NCBI GenBank assembly: GCA_049999765.1
Contig: JBNGIQ010007802.1
Span: 1-34,425 of the forward strand
DNA length: 34,425 nucleotides
Direction of reading: 5' to 3'
From: Phaeoceros laevis
Taxonomy: Eukaryota; Anthocerotophyta; Anthocerotopsida; Notothyladales
Shown here one piece after another: positions 1 to 12,500 of this stretch (position 1 is its first letter; the number at the start of each line of letters is the position of its first letter). The notes beneath the pieces are model-generated. The model made no database searches. It was not told the origin of the DNA and saw only the letters and a list, made by a program, of their open reading frames with translations. The position numbers were made by a program, and so were the translations under genes.

Positions 1-740
1 GAATCAGATGATGAGTAAAAAACCAAGTATCTACGATTTCCGCTGTTTCGGAAACCTGAAACAAACTCAAGTGCACCAAAAGTTCGGGTGAATGAAGACT
101 TGGACCGAAACCCTAACTAACATGAACGTTTGCAAGTCACAAAGACAAGTAGCAAGAACAAGTCTCGTCCATGGCTGTTGCGCTCCGGCTATCCCCGTTC
201 CATTCCAAGACTGTGGAAGAATTTGCTGATGCATTGATGATGAGTGTGGCAACTGCTGGAGGTAGGGTTAGACGACTGGCCACGGCGCGGCATGTGAGGA
301 AACACCTCATCTTCCTCAACCTATAACTTTGACGGCAATCTTTTTTTCTCAAGTTTCAGGTATTTATATTTTTAAATTTAATTCTTTGTACACAAATACG
401 CAATCGTATGAATCGCTTGTCTCGAAAGAATCTAGTTTCCAATGTATGAAACGTAAGATATACACCACGGTTTCCAACTTCTCGGTAACTAAGGGTAAAA
501 CTATACAAGTGAAGTTATGTAAAAATTGTACGAGTGATAATTTAAGTCCAAAATAATATAAAATTTGTATACTTGTAACTCAAGATGTGTTTGTATAAAA
601 ATATTGTTAACTTTGATAAGAGTGCCCACAATACCACAACGATTCTCTCTAGGTCCGCACGTGTGGACCCATTGGCCCCAGCAAGCACGTCTTGTTTGAA
701 AGCTTCATCTTGATCTATATTGAGTATTTTTATTTGATAT
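1..740. other. AT-rich sequence without a recognisable gene
   Basis: No open frame here shows a known domain or convincing splice structure. The short minus-strand frames at 67-352 have no recognisable motif. Composition is AT-rich after 300. I see no RNA gene or clear transposon terminus. Confidence 0.5.
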
Positions 741-769
741 TTGGCATATTCTATATTGACATATAGGCC

Positions 770-930
770 TACATTCATGTCTTTGTTCAGGTGTTACAAG
801 TCCTACATTCATGTACATTCCTACATTCATGTACATTCATGTCTTCCTTCAAGTCCTACATTCATGTACATTCATATCTTCGTTCAAGTCATAGTCTCAG
901 GAGTACTACATTCATGTCCTTGTTCAAGTG
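770..930. repeat. Degenerate tandem repeat (CTACATTCATGT core)
   Basis: A core reading CTACATTCATGT, usually followed by CTTCGTTCAAGTC or a variant, recurs at least five times between 770 and 930, with shorter ACATTCATGT pieces between. The array runs up to a 100-N gap, so more copies may be missing. It probably has no coding role; the ATG-containing frames over it come from the repeat. Confidence 0.75.
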
Positions 931-946
931 TCATAGTGTCTTTGAC

Positions 947-1046
947 NNNNNNNNNNNNNNNNNNNNNNNNNNNNNNNNNNNNNNNNNNNNNNNNNNNNNN
1001 NNNNNNNNNNNNNNNNNNNNNNNNNNNNNNNNNNNNNNNNNNNNNN
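947..1046. other. Assembly gap, 100 N
   Basis: Exactly 100 N, the conventional size for a gap of unknown length. The same 16 bases, TCATAGTGTCTTTGAC, lie directly before it (931-946) and directly after it (1047-1062). The two contig ends may therefore overlap or sit in a repeat. Confidence 0.95.
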
Positions 1047-1062
1047 TCATAGTGTCTTTGAC

Positions 1063-2003
1063 ATATGTTCGTGGCTCTCCATTTCGCCACATGTGTGTTA
1101 TGCAAGTGCCGCGTCAATCACTACAAATAAATCGCCCTACCAAGAACTAGACTACCTACCGTAGGCCCTTCCCCCCTTTTCTTGTGTTCCGAGGCACCTT
1201 TTCCTATGTGTAATATGACCGTGCATGCGCCGTGAGAAAAGGAACGCGTCACTTGGGGGCTTTTGTAGGCTTTACCTCTGCTCGTCATCAGTCATCACCG
1301 CACTGCTGCTGCTCTTACCGCTGCCTTCCCTGTTGCACCTGCTTTACACTTGAGGGTGCTGATACCTGCCGCTACTCACCGCTCCCAGTCCTCACCCGCT
1401 GCTGCTCTCGATGGTCACCGTTGCCTGCCGCTCCCCCTGCCAGTGCTCGCGTGCACCACGCTGCTCCTAGTCTGACTCCCGCAGCGCCATGGTCCCCCAC
1501 AGCTTGTTGAAGAGCCTCTTACTGTACCTTGAAGAGCCTCTTACGAACTCAGCAGATCGTGGGCGGACACCACTGCCTCCTCGAGCTCTATGCTGAAACC
1601 TCTTGGCTTGACTTCATTGACAGGTTAGGTCTAATTGCAAGGCGCGGCTGCCATCGCTGCTGCTCCCACCATTCCCCTTTTGCTGCCTGCCGCTTGCTGC
1701 TGCTCCTCTCGGCGCCATTGGGCATTGAACACCTTTGAAACTCCCAACGTTTTAGAAACAGCGAAAACGGCATTGAAGCATTGAGAAGGGTCATTCCGTG
1801 GGACGAGGTCAGTTTAGAGAAACGATTCTCAGAGTTCTCATTCATCATACCTTAATGCCGCGCACCCGTTGGGTGAGGCTGGCCTTCAATGCATTTTCCA
1901 AGATAGAGGGAGTGGAGATGGCAGCTTATCTTGGCAAGGACGAGTTTTGGGACTCCTGCGGCAGAGTCTTATTCCTTGTGAAGGGCAAAATTATAGCGTT
2001 CAG
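1063..2003. other. Gene-poor stretch with CTG/CCG-rich low complexity
   Basis: From about 1,290 to 1,720 the plus strand is rich in CTG, CTC and CCG trinucleotides, giving Ser/Pro/Cys/Leu-rich frames that look like low complexity rather than protein. The rest shows no domain. This lies at the 3' end of the PRP4 gene. Confidence 0.5.
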
Positions 2004-3539
2004 TCAGGCAGGTACCTGAGGTGACGATTGTTCAGACCATAACTTGATCGTGCGGTCATACGATACGGTTGCAATGTGCTGGCCGTCAGCAGTGACATCC
2101 ACCCCAAGAATCTTCCCCTCGTGCCCTACCAAATCTTTCACGGGCTTGAAGTCCTTCCCCGACCAGATCCTTGCTGAATTATCGTAGGAGGCAGTAACCA
2201 GGAAATACCCCTGGGAGGGTTCATACTTCACCTGGGAAATCAGCGACGAGTGCGCTGGTATCACGTACATACACTGTCGTTTCCTCAAATCCCAGATCCT
2301 GCAAGTGTGGTCTTCGCCGCCGGTAGCCAGGTGGTAGCCATTTCGAGAAAAGTCCACACTCAATACAGGCTTCACATGCCCTTCCAGAGCCAAAATGCTT
2401 CTCCCTGTACGGATATCCCACACCCGAGCCAAGGCATCCAGTCCACAAGTAGCTGCTAGCGAGCCGTCGCATTGGAAAGCTATGCCATACACGGATCTGC
2501 TGTGGCCCTCTTGCAAAAGCAACTCGATACCAGTTGCAACGTCCCATAATCTCCAGGTCTTGTCAAAGCTGGCAGTGCCCAAATACGCGCCCGATGGATG
2601 GAAGGCAACACGGGCGAGCCTACCCAGGTGGCCTTCAAACCCTACCAACTTCACTCCATCAAGACTCCACAAAATCGCAGTATGGTCTGCAGAGGCAGTT
2701 GCAATGTTTGCTCCGGTTGGATTGAATGCAACACCTGTGACCCTTTCAGTATGACCTTTTAGGGTGGCTGTCTTTTGCACCTGCGGCACACTCCAAACCT
2801 TGGTCATTCCACTCCAGCCACTGGTGGCTAGCAATGAAGCGTCTGGCGAGAATGCACACCCCGACAGAGGCCGATCATCGCCAATCTCACTACAATCCAT
2901 GCTTGTTTGGGCCACTGCCCTCAACAACTCTTCCATCTCCCTGTCCTCGTCCTCATCAGGAACATCCCACTTACTCCTCTGCCTTCCCACCCTGCGAGCG
3001 GCGCGGGGAAGAGAATAACGCAAGATTGCTTTCCGCGCTCTGGCAAGATCCTGGCTCCCCTCGGTGTAAAACAGCTGCAGCGGTGAGGCCTCAGCTTCGC
3101 CATCCTCATCAGCGACTGCACCCTCGTCCTCGGCGGCCTCCTGAGCTTGTAGCAGCTTGTCCAGCTCGCCGTCTGCATCCAGCTTGGCCATGATGGCCCG
3201 CAACCTGTCTCTCCTCTCCATCTCCCTCTCTCCAAACAAGGTGACTGGCTGCTGCAGGCTCCGCAGCCGAGCTCGCACAGCACCGTCATTGGTGGGAACT
3301 GCAAGCGCACCTGCCCGTCTCCGCATTAACAACTGCTGCACCAGCTGCTCCTGCCTCTCCCGCGCCTTCTTGCTTTCTTCTGATTCCTCGTACTCGTTGG
3401 TGGCCATCTCCGCATCCTGATGTTTCGACACCGCTACATCGTCAGGAGCCGCTCCCTCCAGCACTTCCTCATCAACCGTCGGCTTTCCTTCATCCGCATC
3501 CACATCCATCCCGGCCGCAGAGGCGTTGACATTGGCCAT
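2004..3539 (-). CDS. PRP4: U4/U6 snRNP protein PRP4 (WD40 splicing factor)
   Basis: Single-exon gene of 511 aa. It encodes the WD40 component of the U4/U6 and U4/U6.U5 snRNPs, needed for nuclear pre-mRNA splicing; the Arabidopsis orthologue is LACHESIS. The N-terminus is acidic (residues 12-60). Residues about 81-130 (starting VPTNDGAVRARLRSL, with PVTLFGE) match the splicing-factor motif of PRP4. From about 215 to the end there are seven WD repeats with GH and WD dipeptides (GHTERVTGVAF, LWDVATG, IWDLRK, LWSEQ). I chose the Met at 3539 because the product then starts like plant PRP4. The frame stays open up to a Met at 3689, but those 50 residues are Val-rich and overlap the E2F-like promoter sites. 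It is divergent to PCNA, with 288 bp between start codons. Confidence 0.93.
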   Translation of the reverse strand: MANVNASAAGMDVDADEGKPTVDEEVLEGAAPDDVAVSKHQDAEMATNEYEESEESKKARERQEQLVQQLLMRRRAGALAVPTNDGAVRARLRSLQQPVTLFGEREMERRDRLRAIMAKLDADGELDKLLQAQEAAEDEGAVADEDGEAEASPLQLFYTEGSQDLARARKAILRYSLPRAARRVGRQRSKWDVPDEDEDREMEELLRAVAQTSMDCSEIGDDRPLSGCAFSPDASLLATSGWSGMTKVWSVPQVQKTATLKGHTERVTGVAFNPTGANIATASADHTAILWSLDGVKLVGFEGHLGRLARVAFHPSGAYLGTASFDKTWRLWDVATGIELLLQEGHSRSVYGIAFQCDGSLAATCGLDALARVWDIRTGRSILALEGHVKPVLSVDFSRNGYHLATGGEDHTCRIWDLRKRQCMYVIPAHSSLISQVKYEPSQGYFLVTASYDNSARIWSGKDFKPVKDLVGHEGKILGVDVTADGQHIATVSYDRTIKLWSEQSSPQVPA

Positions 3540-4996
<1,457 letters not shown>

Positions 4997-5378
4997 CTTA
5001 TATTTCTTAGGAATTTCGGGACACATGCACAGTGATGAGTACCCGAGAAGCTCGACCACTTTTTGTAGATTCAGAGAACTTAACGAACCAGTTACCCATA
5101 GCAGCTCAAATGACTCAAATCCTTGTGTGTCGGACATGTACATGTGCTGCCGAGTGTCTATCGTCCTTCGTTACACATTCAAGTTAAAGCCCCCTTCCCT
5201 GTATAGATAGACAGAATCTTTACAGAGTAAGTTTCATGTGCTGCGGTGTGCTCACTCACCCCTTCAGAAAGCCATTCAGAATACGAACCAGGTTGGCCCT
5301 AATCCTCGGTGAGGGACAAACTACTGAGGATGTGAGACGAATATGTGGGCACACAACAGATTGACTAAAACGAGGTCA
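4997..5378. other. Intergenic, 3' ends of PCNA and the minus-strand gene
   Basis: This 382-bp stretch lies between two convergent stop codons (PCNA at 4996, minus-strand gene at 5379). It should hold both 3' UTRs. No coding or structural signal is seen. Confidence 0.6.
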
Positions 5379-6924
5379 TCAAAAAGCTTCCCTCTCGGAG
5401 ACACGCTCATGCTGTCTTTCCAAGTATTGCTGCCTGTTGTACTTTCGCCTTTCTTCTGGAGTCATACGGCTTCGCCTCCGCTCCTTCAAAGTGTCTTTGA
5501 GTTTGCTTGCTTCAGAATTGTTGGAATCTTCAACATTGTTCCAAGGAGAGGATTCGAAAAAATTGACTAACGTGCTGTCGGAATTCTGCAAATAAGGTTG
5601 TGCAAGGAAGCTTAGCCACTGTAGTCTATCCCATGTAATCTCAATCACCTCTCAACCTAGACTCAGACAGTGTCACACTCACATTCTCTCACCTGTCTCT
5701 CTTGTCTCTCTTGTTTCTCTTGCGATCTTCTGCCTGTTGATGTGGACAGTACTTTCGGAGTTGTTGGGGAGGCAGCAGCCTGTGGCTCAGCATGTGACCT
5801 GCTCCCTGAAATACCGTGTTCGTCCTGGAGAGCCTCTTGCTCAAGTGGACCTGAGTCTTGACTCGCTGGCAATCTTTTCAGCACAATGCTGCCATCCGAA
5901 TCATACACAGTACTGCCATATGCAAGTTCATTCATAGATCGCTGCTGTAGATATTTCTTCAGCAGCTGATTGTCGGGGTAATCTCTTTGAAGACTACAGG
6001 CAGCAACAGCACAGAATTAGCAGTCATCAAAGCTGGTGACAGGGGGCCCACCAGAGTGTGATGCTGATAGGCACAAAGTGTATTGTTGCCCACAACCAGT
6101 CAAAAGCCTAAAAGAGATGCTGAAGCCTCACACTGGAGAGAGACGAGATGTTTACATTGCAATTAGCTCGCCTTGAAGTGGGCTCCCTTCTAAAAAGGCC
6201 AAGCGCTCTTCACATCGTGCTTCTACTCGACTCACATTCCACATGGCTAAGCTCAATCCTGAGCCTAACAACATGCCCATGCGAACAACCTCTTCAGCAC
6301 CAGACAACAGTTAAGCAGGCATCAAGCAAACTGAGTGACGTGGTAAGCTCACCAAAACAGAAAATCAACCGTGTCACCAGGTTCGAAGTTGAAGCCCTGG
6401 GACGTCTTGTAACTGTGCAAACGTCACAGAGCTGTGCGTAAGTGAGCATATCTTTAACAAAGCCTGTTTGCTGCCGTTTCGAACAATCATGTTGGCATGG
6501 ACTATCCAGCATTTTGACACTTAAATGTCGCATGCGGAAGTAGAGGTATTCTGAGGAGAAAGGGCTGCCATACATTCAGGAGGCCAGAAACTCGCAGAAA
6601 ATCATGGAAGGGAGACAATGAATGAAAGCAAGATGAGCCAGGAAATGTACAGCCCCACGCCAAAGCTGCTCCAAGGAAGCAGCCTCGCCCGAGTGCTGCC
6701 CAAGCTTCCCTATTGCAGTTTGTGAGAAGAAGTTTTTCCTCAGGCGTCAACTTGTACTGTTGCACACGCACTATCAGTATGCTTCCCAGAGCGGGATCCC
6801 AATCCGGTAAGCGGCGTAAGCACGAAAATGCACAGGGTATGCCAACCTGAGTGCGACGGATCTTCAACTCAAGCTGGTGGAAGGGGGTCAGGGGCGGGGC
6901 CCCGCTCGGCTCCGCCTGCTGCAT
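5379..6924 (-). CDS. Unresolved multi-exon gene, possibly OCIA-like membrane protein
   Basis: Partial model on the minus strand. Exon 1 is 6924-6847 (MQQAEPSGAPPLTPFHQLEL...). Exon 2 starts at 6756 (YKLTPEEKLLLTNCNREAW) and runs to about 6668. A penultimate exon is 5993-5693 (LQRDYPDNQLLKKYLQQRS...) and the last exon is 5585-5379, ending in an Arg/Glu-rich tail. The junctions I give have GT or AG at the right place; the exon or exons between 6668 and 5993 could not be found with certainty. TPEE...CNREAW followed by a Gly-rich hydrophobic segment (GRGCFLGAALAWG), with a later NxLLKKYL, recalls OCIA-domain proteins of mitochondria and endosomes (TPEER...CNxES... and NSPLGE). The resemblance is weak. 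The gene is divergent to the chloroplast protein gene, 369 bp away. Confidence 0.4.
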
Positions 6925-7292
6925 GTTCCAAGTCTCCTTGCTTTTTGCAGCTCCAAGTGTACCCGTATCTCTTGCAACACCTTGGCGTTTAGCTTAACCC
7001 TAATGTCCAATCAACAAAGCGTAATGCACAGCTTCAGAAGTTCGAAACCGGGAGCTGGGAAATGAGCTCCACCTTCAACGTGAGTCCACGTAGGAGCGCA
7101 ATGAATGGCCCAGAATCGCCGGCCAGGTCAGGCTAGGCAAGCAAGAAATCTCGCCAGTTTGTAGAACGTTCTTGAACGTATGTGAATATCTACCGACCAG
7201 CAGAAGCACGGCATTCTGAAAGCCACGCTTGTCATCAGCACCAAACTGGCACATTTCTGACCTTCTCTCGCTTTGGAAGCGTACTGTTGGCC

Positions 7293-8114
7293 ATGGCCGT
7301 CTCTGTGCCTTGCGGGTTAAGCAGTTGCACCGTCATCCGAGCTGAAGGAGGCGCCCAGAGTGCCTCCAGGCTGCGAGCTGGGCCTCAACGGGGCCAGAAC
7401 CAGGCTTCCGCACTCAGCCTGTCCCCAACTTGCTCCTTGCGGCAACGAGATGATGACAGTGTGAGCAGGTTTGTGTTTGCGCATCCGCAGCTATTGACAT
7501 ATGGCGGTAGCTAGTCACAGCAGCTTCGAATTCACAATTGAGTGACATCCATGTGCCTCTTTCCAGTGAAGTCCAGGAAAGCCGAGCTAGTTTTTCTCCA
7601 GCATGGGCTGGACATCTTGGAAAGCATGCAATTGCGGCCTTAGCAGCGGGACTGTTGCTCGTTTCTCCCGGGGATGCAACAGCCGCCAGCGGTGGCCGCG
7701 TTGGAGGATCAGCCTATAGGTCGGACCGGTCGGGTCCTTCCAGAACCTACGACAATTCAAGGTCTGATGCTGATCCAAGTTGCGGCCGCCATTGAGCTAC
7801 TTTTTTTCTGGTGTTCGGTGATCTGTAATGGTCTCGGAAATGTGTGGCACAGGACGAACATCTACATCCGGCCGCCTCCTCTGGTCGGCCCACCACCTGT
7901 GATCGTTGCCCCTCCCCCGACCTTCGCTCCTCCGGTGTTTGGTGGCTATGGATTTGGAGGCTTCGGACTACCTTTCTTCGGCCCTCCCCCGGTTGTTGTA
8001 GGCCCGACCGTTGCAGTCGGCTTCAGCTTGTTTGATCTTCTCCCAGTTTTTCTTGGAATAGTTGTACTTGGAGGCATTGCCAGTTTGTTCCGCAGAAGAG
8101 ACGACTACGACTGA
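7293..8114 (+). CDS. Chloroplast-targeted Gly/Pro-rich membrane protein
   Basis: Three exons, 7293-7468, 7567-7761 and 7853-8114, join in frame to 210 aa. The N-terminus (MAVSVPCGLSSCTVIRAEGG) is Ser/Ala/Arg-rich with few acids, like a transit peptide. A second hydrophobic stretch (AIAALAAGLLLVSPGDATA, about residues 73-91) ends in an Ala-x-Ala-like site, as in thylakoid-associated proteins. Then come ASGGRVGGSAYRS, a Tyr/Asn/Arg linker, a Pro/Gly-rich part (PPPLVGPPPVIVAPPP, GGYGFGGFG), and a C-terminal membrane segment (LFDLLPVFLGIVVLGGIASL) followed by RRRDDYD. The SGGRVGG...YxPP layout matches a conserved plant and cyanobacterial family of unknown role. I cannot name the orthologue with certainty. 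The start at 7293 is preferred over an in-frame Met at 7182, because the extra residues are not transit-peptide-like. Confidence 0.8.
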
Positions 8115-8485
8115 TCTATGTAAACTGGCGTGACGAAATCATGCGCAGAAATTTTAGAATTGTGAGCAACTGAAGCGCAAACTTGGACCATCCACACGAG
8201 CTCTCAGAAGCCTTGGTCAGCAAAATGACAAAGAAGATGTTGTGCTACTGTAAATTTATCAGGTGCAATGAGATATTGTTCAGCAGCAGAAGCGCGAAGC
8301 ACACGAACGAGAGTCTCAAATGTCATGCTCAGCATTGGACTACACGCAAAAACCATCCAGTTCGTTCTGCTACTTCAGATCTTTAGTAAGGTTTACATGG
8401 TTCGCATCATAGTTCGGTCGATTCAATTTTGAGGTCTATCAACTATCTATCTATCTAATTTGCACGACAAAATTGGATAAATCAA
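8115..8485. other. Intergenic between convergent genes
   Basis: This 371-bp stretch separates two convergent stop codons. Near 8,440-8,457 there is a short CTAT microsatellite of about four units. Nothing else is recognised. Confidence 0.55.
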
Positions 8486-8974
8486 TCAATACCTGACTTG
8501 AAACCAAACGACGGAAAAGAAGTCTCCATGAATCGTGGATTGTACCCTAACAACCTTCACTCTCCCTTCGTTTTGGTCCACGACGAGTATGTAAGTGCCC
8601 TTTCCCGATCTGGAGTGCGACCACCACATCGGCAAAGGGGTGGCCTGACCGAGCCGGTTAGCAAACTGCTGGCTCTCAACGACAAGATTTCCATCGGACT
8701 CCAGCCTCAGCGTGCAATCCGAGAATCGAAAGAGATATGTCGGAGCCCTCCAGTAGACCACTTTGTCATAATTAGTGCTTGACACAGAGAAAAACGAGAG
8801 ATCACAATCGCTGTCCATCAAAAGATGATATGGGCCTGACACCAGCTCCTGCCCCGGAAGCAGCTTTTCATTGATAGATAGAGAGTTGTTTAAGCTCGCT
8901 CCTGGCACAGGAGCTGCAAACACGAAGGTGATAATAAGGAACAAGGCCAACGGGTGCTGTGTGGATATGGCCAT
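8486..8974 (-). CDS. Secreted bulb-type (GNA-like) lectin domain protein
   Basis: Intronless gene of 162 aa. Residues 1-26 form a signal peptide: a polar start, the hydrophobic core LALFLIITFVFAAPV, and a small-residue end PGAS. The rest fits one bulb-type mannose-binding lectin domain: LLPGQELVSGPYHLLMDSDCDLSFF at the N-side, then CTLRLESDGNLVVES, then a C-terminal part. The two Cys near DSDCDLSF and FSDCTLRL are spaced as the domain's disulphide pair. The sugar-binding consensus QxDxNxVxY is only partly kept (LESDGNLVV), so mannose binding is uncertain. There is no kinase or PAN domain, so it is a stand-alone apoplastic lectin. A role in defence is known for the family but is only inferred here. 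Confidence 0.8.
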   Translation of the reverse strand: MAISTQHPLALFLIITFVFAAPVPGASLNNSLSINEKLLPGQELVSGPYHLLMDSDCDLSFFSVSSTNYDKVVYWRAPTYLFRFSDCTLRLESDGNLVVESQQFANRLGQATPLPMWWSHSRSGKGTYILVVDQNEGRVKVVRVQSTIHGDFFSVVWFQVRY

Positions 8975-9522
8975 GAGCTCCAGTAACCACGACAGCTTTT
9001 TCCTTCAGTACCGAAGAGGGACGGGGATTGGCTCTCCAACTCTCCAAAAGCTTTTTACTAGGACAGAACTTCGTCTATCATCCTGGAACTTTACCAGCGA
9101 CACCGCACAGGTTTGCCACCAGATGCACGCTTGCATCCTTGACCAGGACTGTCACCTCTTGAAACTAGAGCAGGCTCAGCACAGGCTATCGTCTTGACCT
9201 TAATTTGTGCCTTCCAACTAACGTCACATTCCCACCTATACCAATGGGAGTATATTCTGCCGTGGGACCTGACGTTTTGATCTGCGAAAGAGGATTCATG
9301 AAGTGTTCAACCACAAACCAGTACCAGCGACTTCACACTGCAGGCGATAGGATTTAAACTTATTCTGGTGTAATCTTTCACTCTGTTTTCGGGTAGAAGT
9401 AGAGCCTCAAATTCTATGTGTGCCGACACATTACCCAAGTCCCCTGCATTCAGCAGACTATATGTACATGCTGACGACTACTTCCAGGACAACACTGCTG
9501 TCAAAAAGTCCACCTTAAAGCT
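8975..9522. other. Intergenic; lectin promoter and 3' side of PPR gene
   Basis: No domain-bearing frame on either strand. The plus-strand frame that crosses the region from 9,416 onward is the antisense of the PPR gene. This interval should contain the lectin promoter next to 8,974 and the PPR 3' UTR next to 9,523. Confidence 0.5.
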
Positions 9523-12500
9523 TCAGATCATGTATGGTTCGAGATACACAAGCCCAAGCGAGGCCTGGCATGTTCCAGTGCGTATCCCCTGTGCATTTCG
9601 TACTGTGATCTGCATCTTCTCAATCCTTGACATGACCTTGGTGGCACTGTGGCAATCATTGCNNNNNNNNNNCTTCTCAATCCTTGACATGACCTTGGTG
9701 GCACTGTGGCAATCATTGCACATGCGCAGATTTTTGGTAACTAGCAAAGTTGTGCCATCTGGGGTGTTGAGAAGACCATACGCCAAGGCCAATTTCTCAG
9801 CATGTCCGCATAATGCATCTTCCTTCTCCATGTCAGGCACGTCCTTGAGCACCAGCTCAGTGTGCGGCACATGCCCTCCATCCTTCAACCTCGAATTGAC
9901 ACTCTTCAACTTTGAGGACATATCACCCCTCTCTTGTCCCACTGTGAACTCATGCACCTTGCTCTTCACTTCAATGCAGGCCTTTGCAGGCTTCTTCTTA
10001 GCACCTGCAGACTTTCTCAAGCCTTCTATCCTGTTTACATCCATCCACCTGCCAGCATTAGCATATATAGCCGCCAGCAGTACATATGGAGTTGCATTTT
10101 CTGGTTCCAGGGTGGTAAGACGGTCAAAACATCGGGCTCCACGCTCTACGTCGCCATGGTTCTTGCAAGCACTCAACAATGATGTCCATCCTACCACGTC
10201 ACCCTGGAATGGCATGGTTCGAAGCATAGTTTCTGCCTCATCTAGATGGCCTGATCGAGCTAGAAGATCAACCATGCAAGTACAGTGATACACTGTTGGT
10301 GCAAGGCCATAGTCCTCAACCATCATTTTGAAATACAGCATGCCCTCTTTTACCAAGCCTTCATGGCTGCAGGCAACGAGGAGGGAAGTAAAAGTGGTAT
10401 CATCTGGCTCAACACCTTGACGCTGCATCTCTTCAAAACAGAGGATTGCCATTTTGCCATCACTATGTTCAGCATACCCGCTCAACAAAGCAGTCCATGT
10501 GACCACGTCTCTTGTGGGCAATGAGTCAAGAACTCTACGAGCATCAAGCAAGCTCCCACATTTGGCATACATGTCAACAAGGCAGTTGCCAACAGAAATA
10601 TCAGCATCCATCCCCCTTCCCTGGATCTTTGCATGCAGCTGTTTCCCCTGGTAGAGAGCTCCAACGCTGGCGCATGCCTGCAAGAGACACACATATGTGA
10701 CATAATCAGCTGAAGTTGTTTTGTCTAGCTCCATACTGGTATAAAGAGCAAGCGCTTCTTTACCAAGCTCATGCCGAGCATATCCTCCAATCATGGCATT
10801 CCATGTAAACACATTTTTTGCCTTCATTTTGTCAAAAACTGTGCGAGCATCATCTAAGCCTCCACATTTCGAGTACATATCCACCAGGCATGTGCCAACA
10901 ATTATATCAGACTCAAGTCCTTTCTCCTTTATCTCTGCATGGAGCCTCTTTCCTGGATGTAGAGCCCCTATGCTAGCACATGCTTGCAGAAGACACACAA
11001 ACGTTATATGATTGGCTGTACTCATGCCATCCTGCTGCATAGCTGCATAAAGAGCAAGAGCTTGTTGACCAAGACCCTGCTGAGCATATCCTGCAATCAT
11101 GGAAGTCCATGTCACCACATCTCTCGTGGCTAGTTTGTCAAACACCTGCCGAGCATCTACTAAGCTCCCACATTTTGAATACATGTCCACTAGGCAGTTA
11201 CCAACAACCACATCAGCTTCCAGACCTCTGCCACTTATCTGTGCATGAAGCTGCTTTCCCTTTTGCAAAGCTTTGGCACTGCCACATGCTTGCAGAAGAC
11301 ACATGAATGTAACACGGTCAGCTGGAGTGATGCCTTCTTCCTGCATGCATGCATATATAGCAAGGGACTCTTGACCGAGGCCATGGTTTGCATATCCTGA
11401 AATCATGGCAGTCCATGTCACCACGTCTTTAGTAGGCAACCCATCAAACACCTTGCGAGCATTTTTCAAGCTCCCGCATTTGGCATACATGTCTACGAGC
11501 GAATTTCCAACAAACACATCATGCACAAATGTACTCTCCAAAACATCAGCATGGACCTGCTTGCCAGACACCAAATCTGCTGTGCTCGCACACGCTTTCA
11601 GGACTGCCACAAATATAAAGCTGTTTGGCTTCACAGTTGATTGGCACATGTGCCCATACAGTTCGATAGCCTGCTGAGGCTGACCATGCTCAGCATACGC
11701 CTTTATGATAGAGGCCCACATATAGGCATCTGGTGCAGCGACCTCTGTGAAAACCTTGTATGCCTCCTCCGGTCTCCCATGAGAAGCATACATAAGAATA
11801 ATATGGTTAGCCAAGAATGGATTCAAACAGTCACCAACAAATACACTCTGGTCCCCGAAACTCCTCAAAATATCAGCATGGACCTCCCTGCCAAATGCCA
11901 AATCCTCTGCACTAGCACAAGCCTTGAGGATTGCCACATATATGTGGTTGTCCGGTTTCACACTTCGATCCCGCAACTGTTTGTAGAGTTGTATAGCTTT
12001 TTTGTGTTGTCCATTTCGGGTATGCGCCGAGATAATGGATGCCCACATATAGGTGTTAGGCTCACTCACATTGGTGAACACCTGCATTGCTTCCTTCAAC
12101 TTTCCATGAGAAGCATACATACAAATAATGTGGTTAGCCACATATGTGTTTGTTACATCCCCACTCTCAACAGCAAGAGCGTGGACTCGCTTACCGAGAC
12201 CCAGATCCTTCTGTACGATACACCGCTTGAGGACGAGATAGAGGAGAGAGCTGTCAACACGAGACCCTTGATGAACCAACTGGTCCAATGCTTCTACAGC
12301 CTCGGTAAGCTGTCCCTCACGACACAACTTTTTCCAGGTGGAAACCAGTTCGTTTTTTGCTGTCAACACAGGTTGCCTCCTCAGTTCGCGTCTACCTGCT
12401 TCAACGTTCTTCTTGCCTGGCTGATCAGGCTTCACAGTGGGACACATGGGAAAAGCACCATCTGGAGCTTGGCATTTCAGTGTCCGATCAGACTGAAGCA

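Noticed and set aside
741-1150. Frames crossing the 100-N gap
   Set aside because: They consist of repeat translation and unknown residues only.
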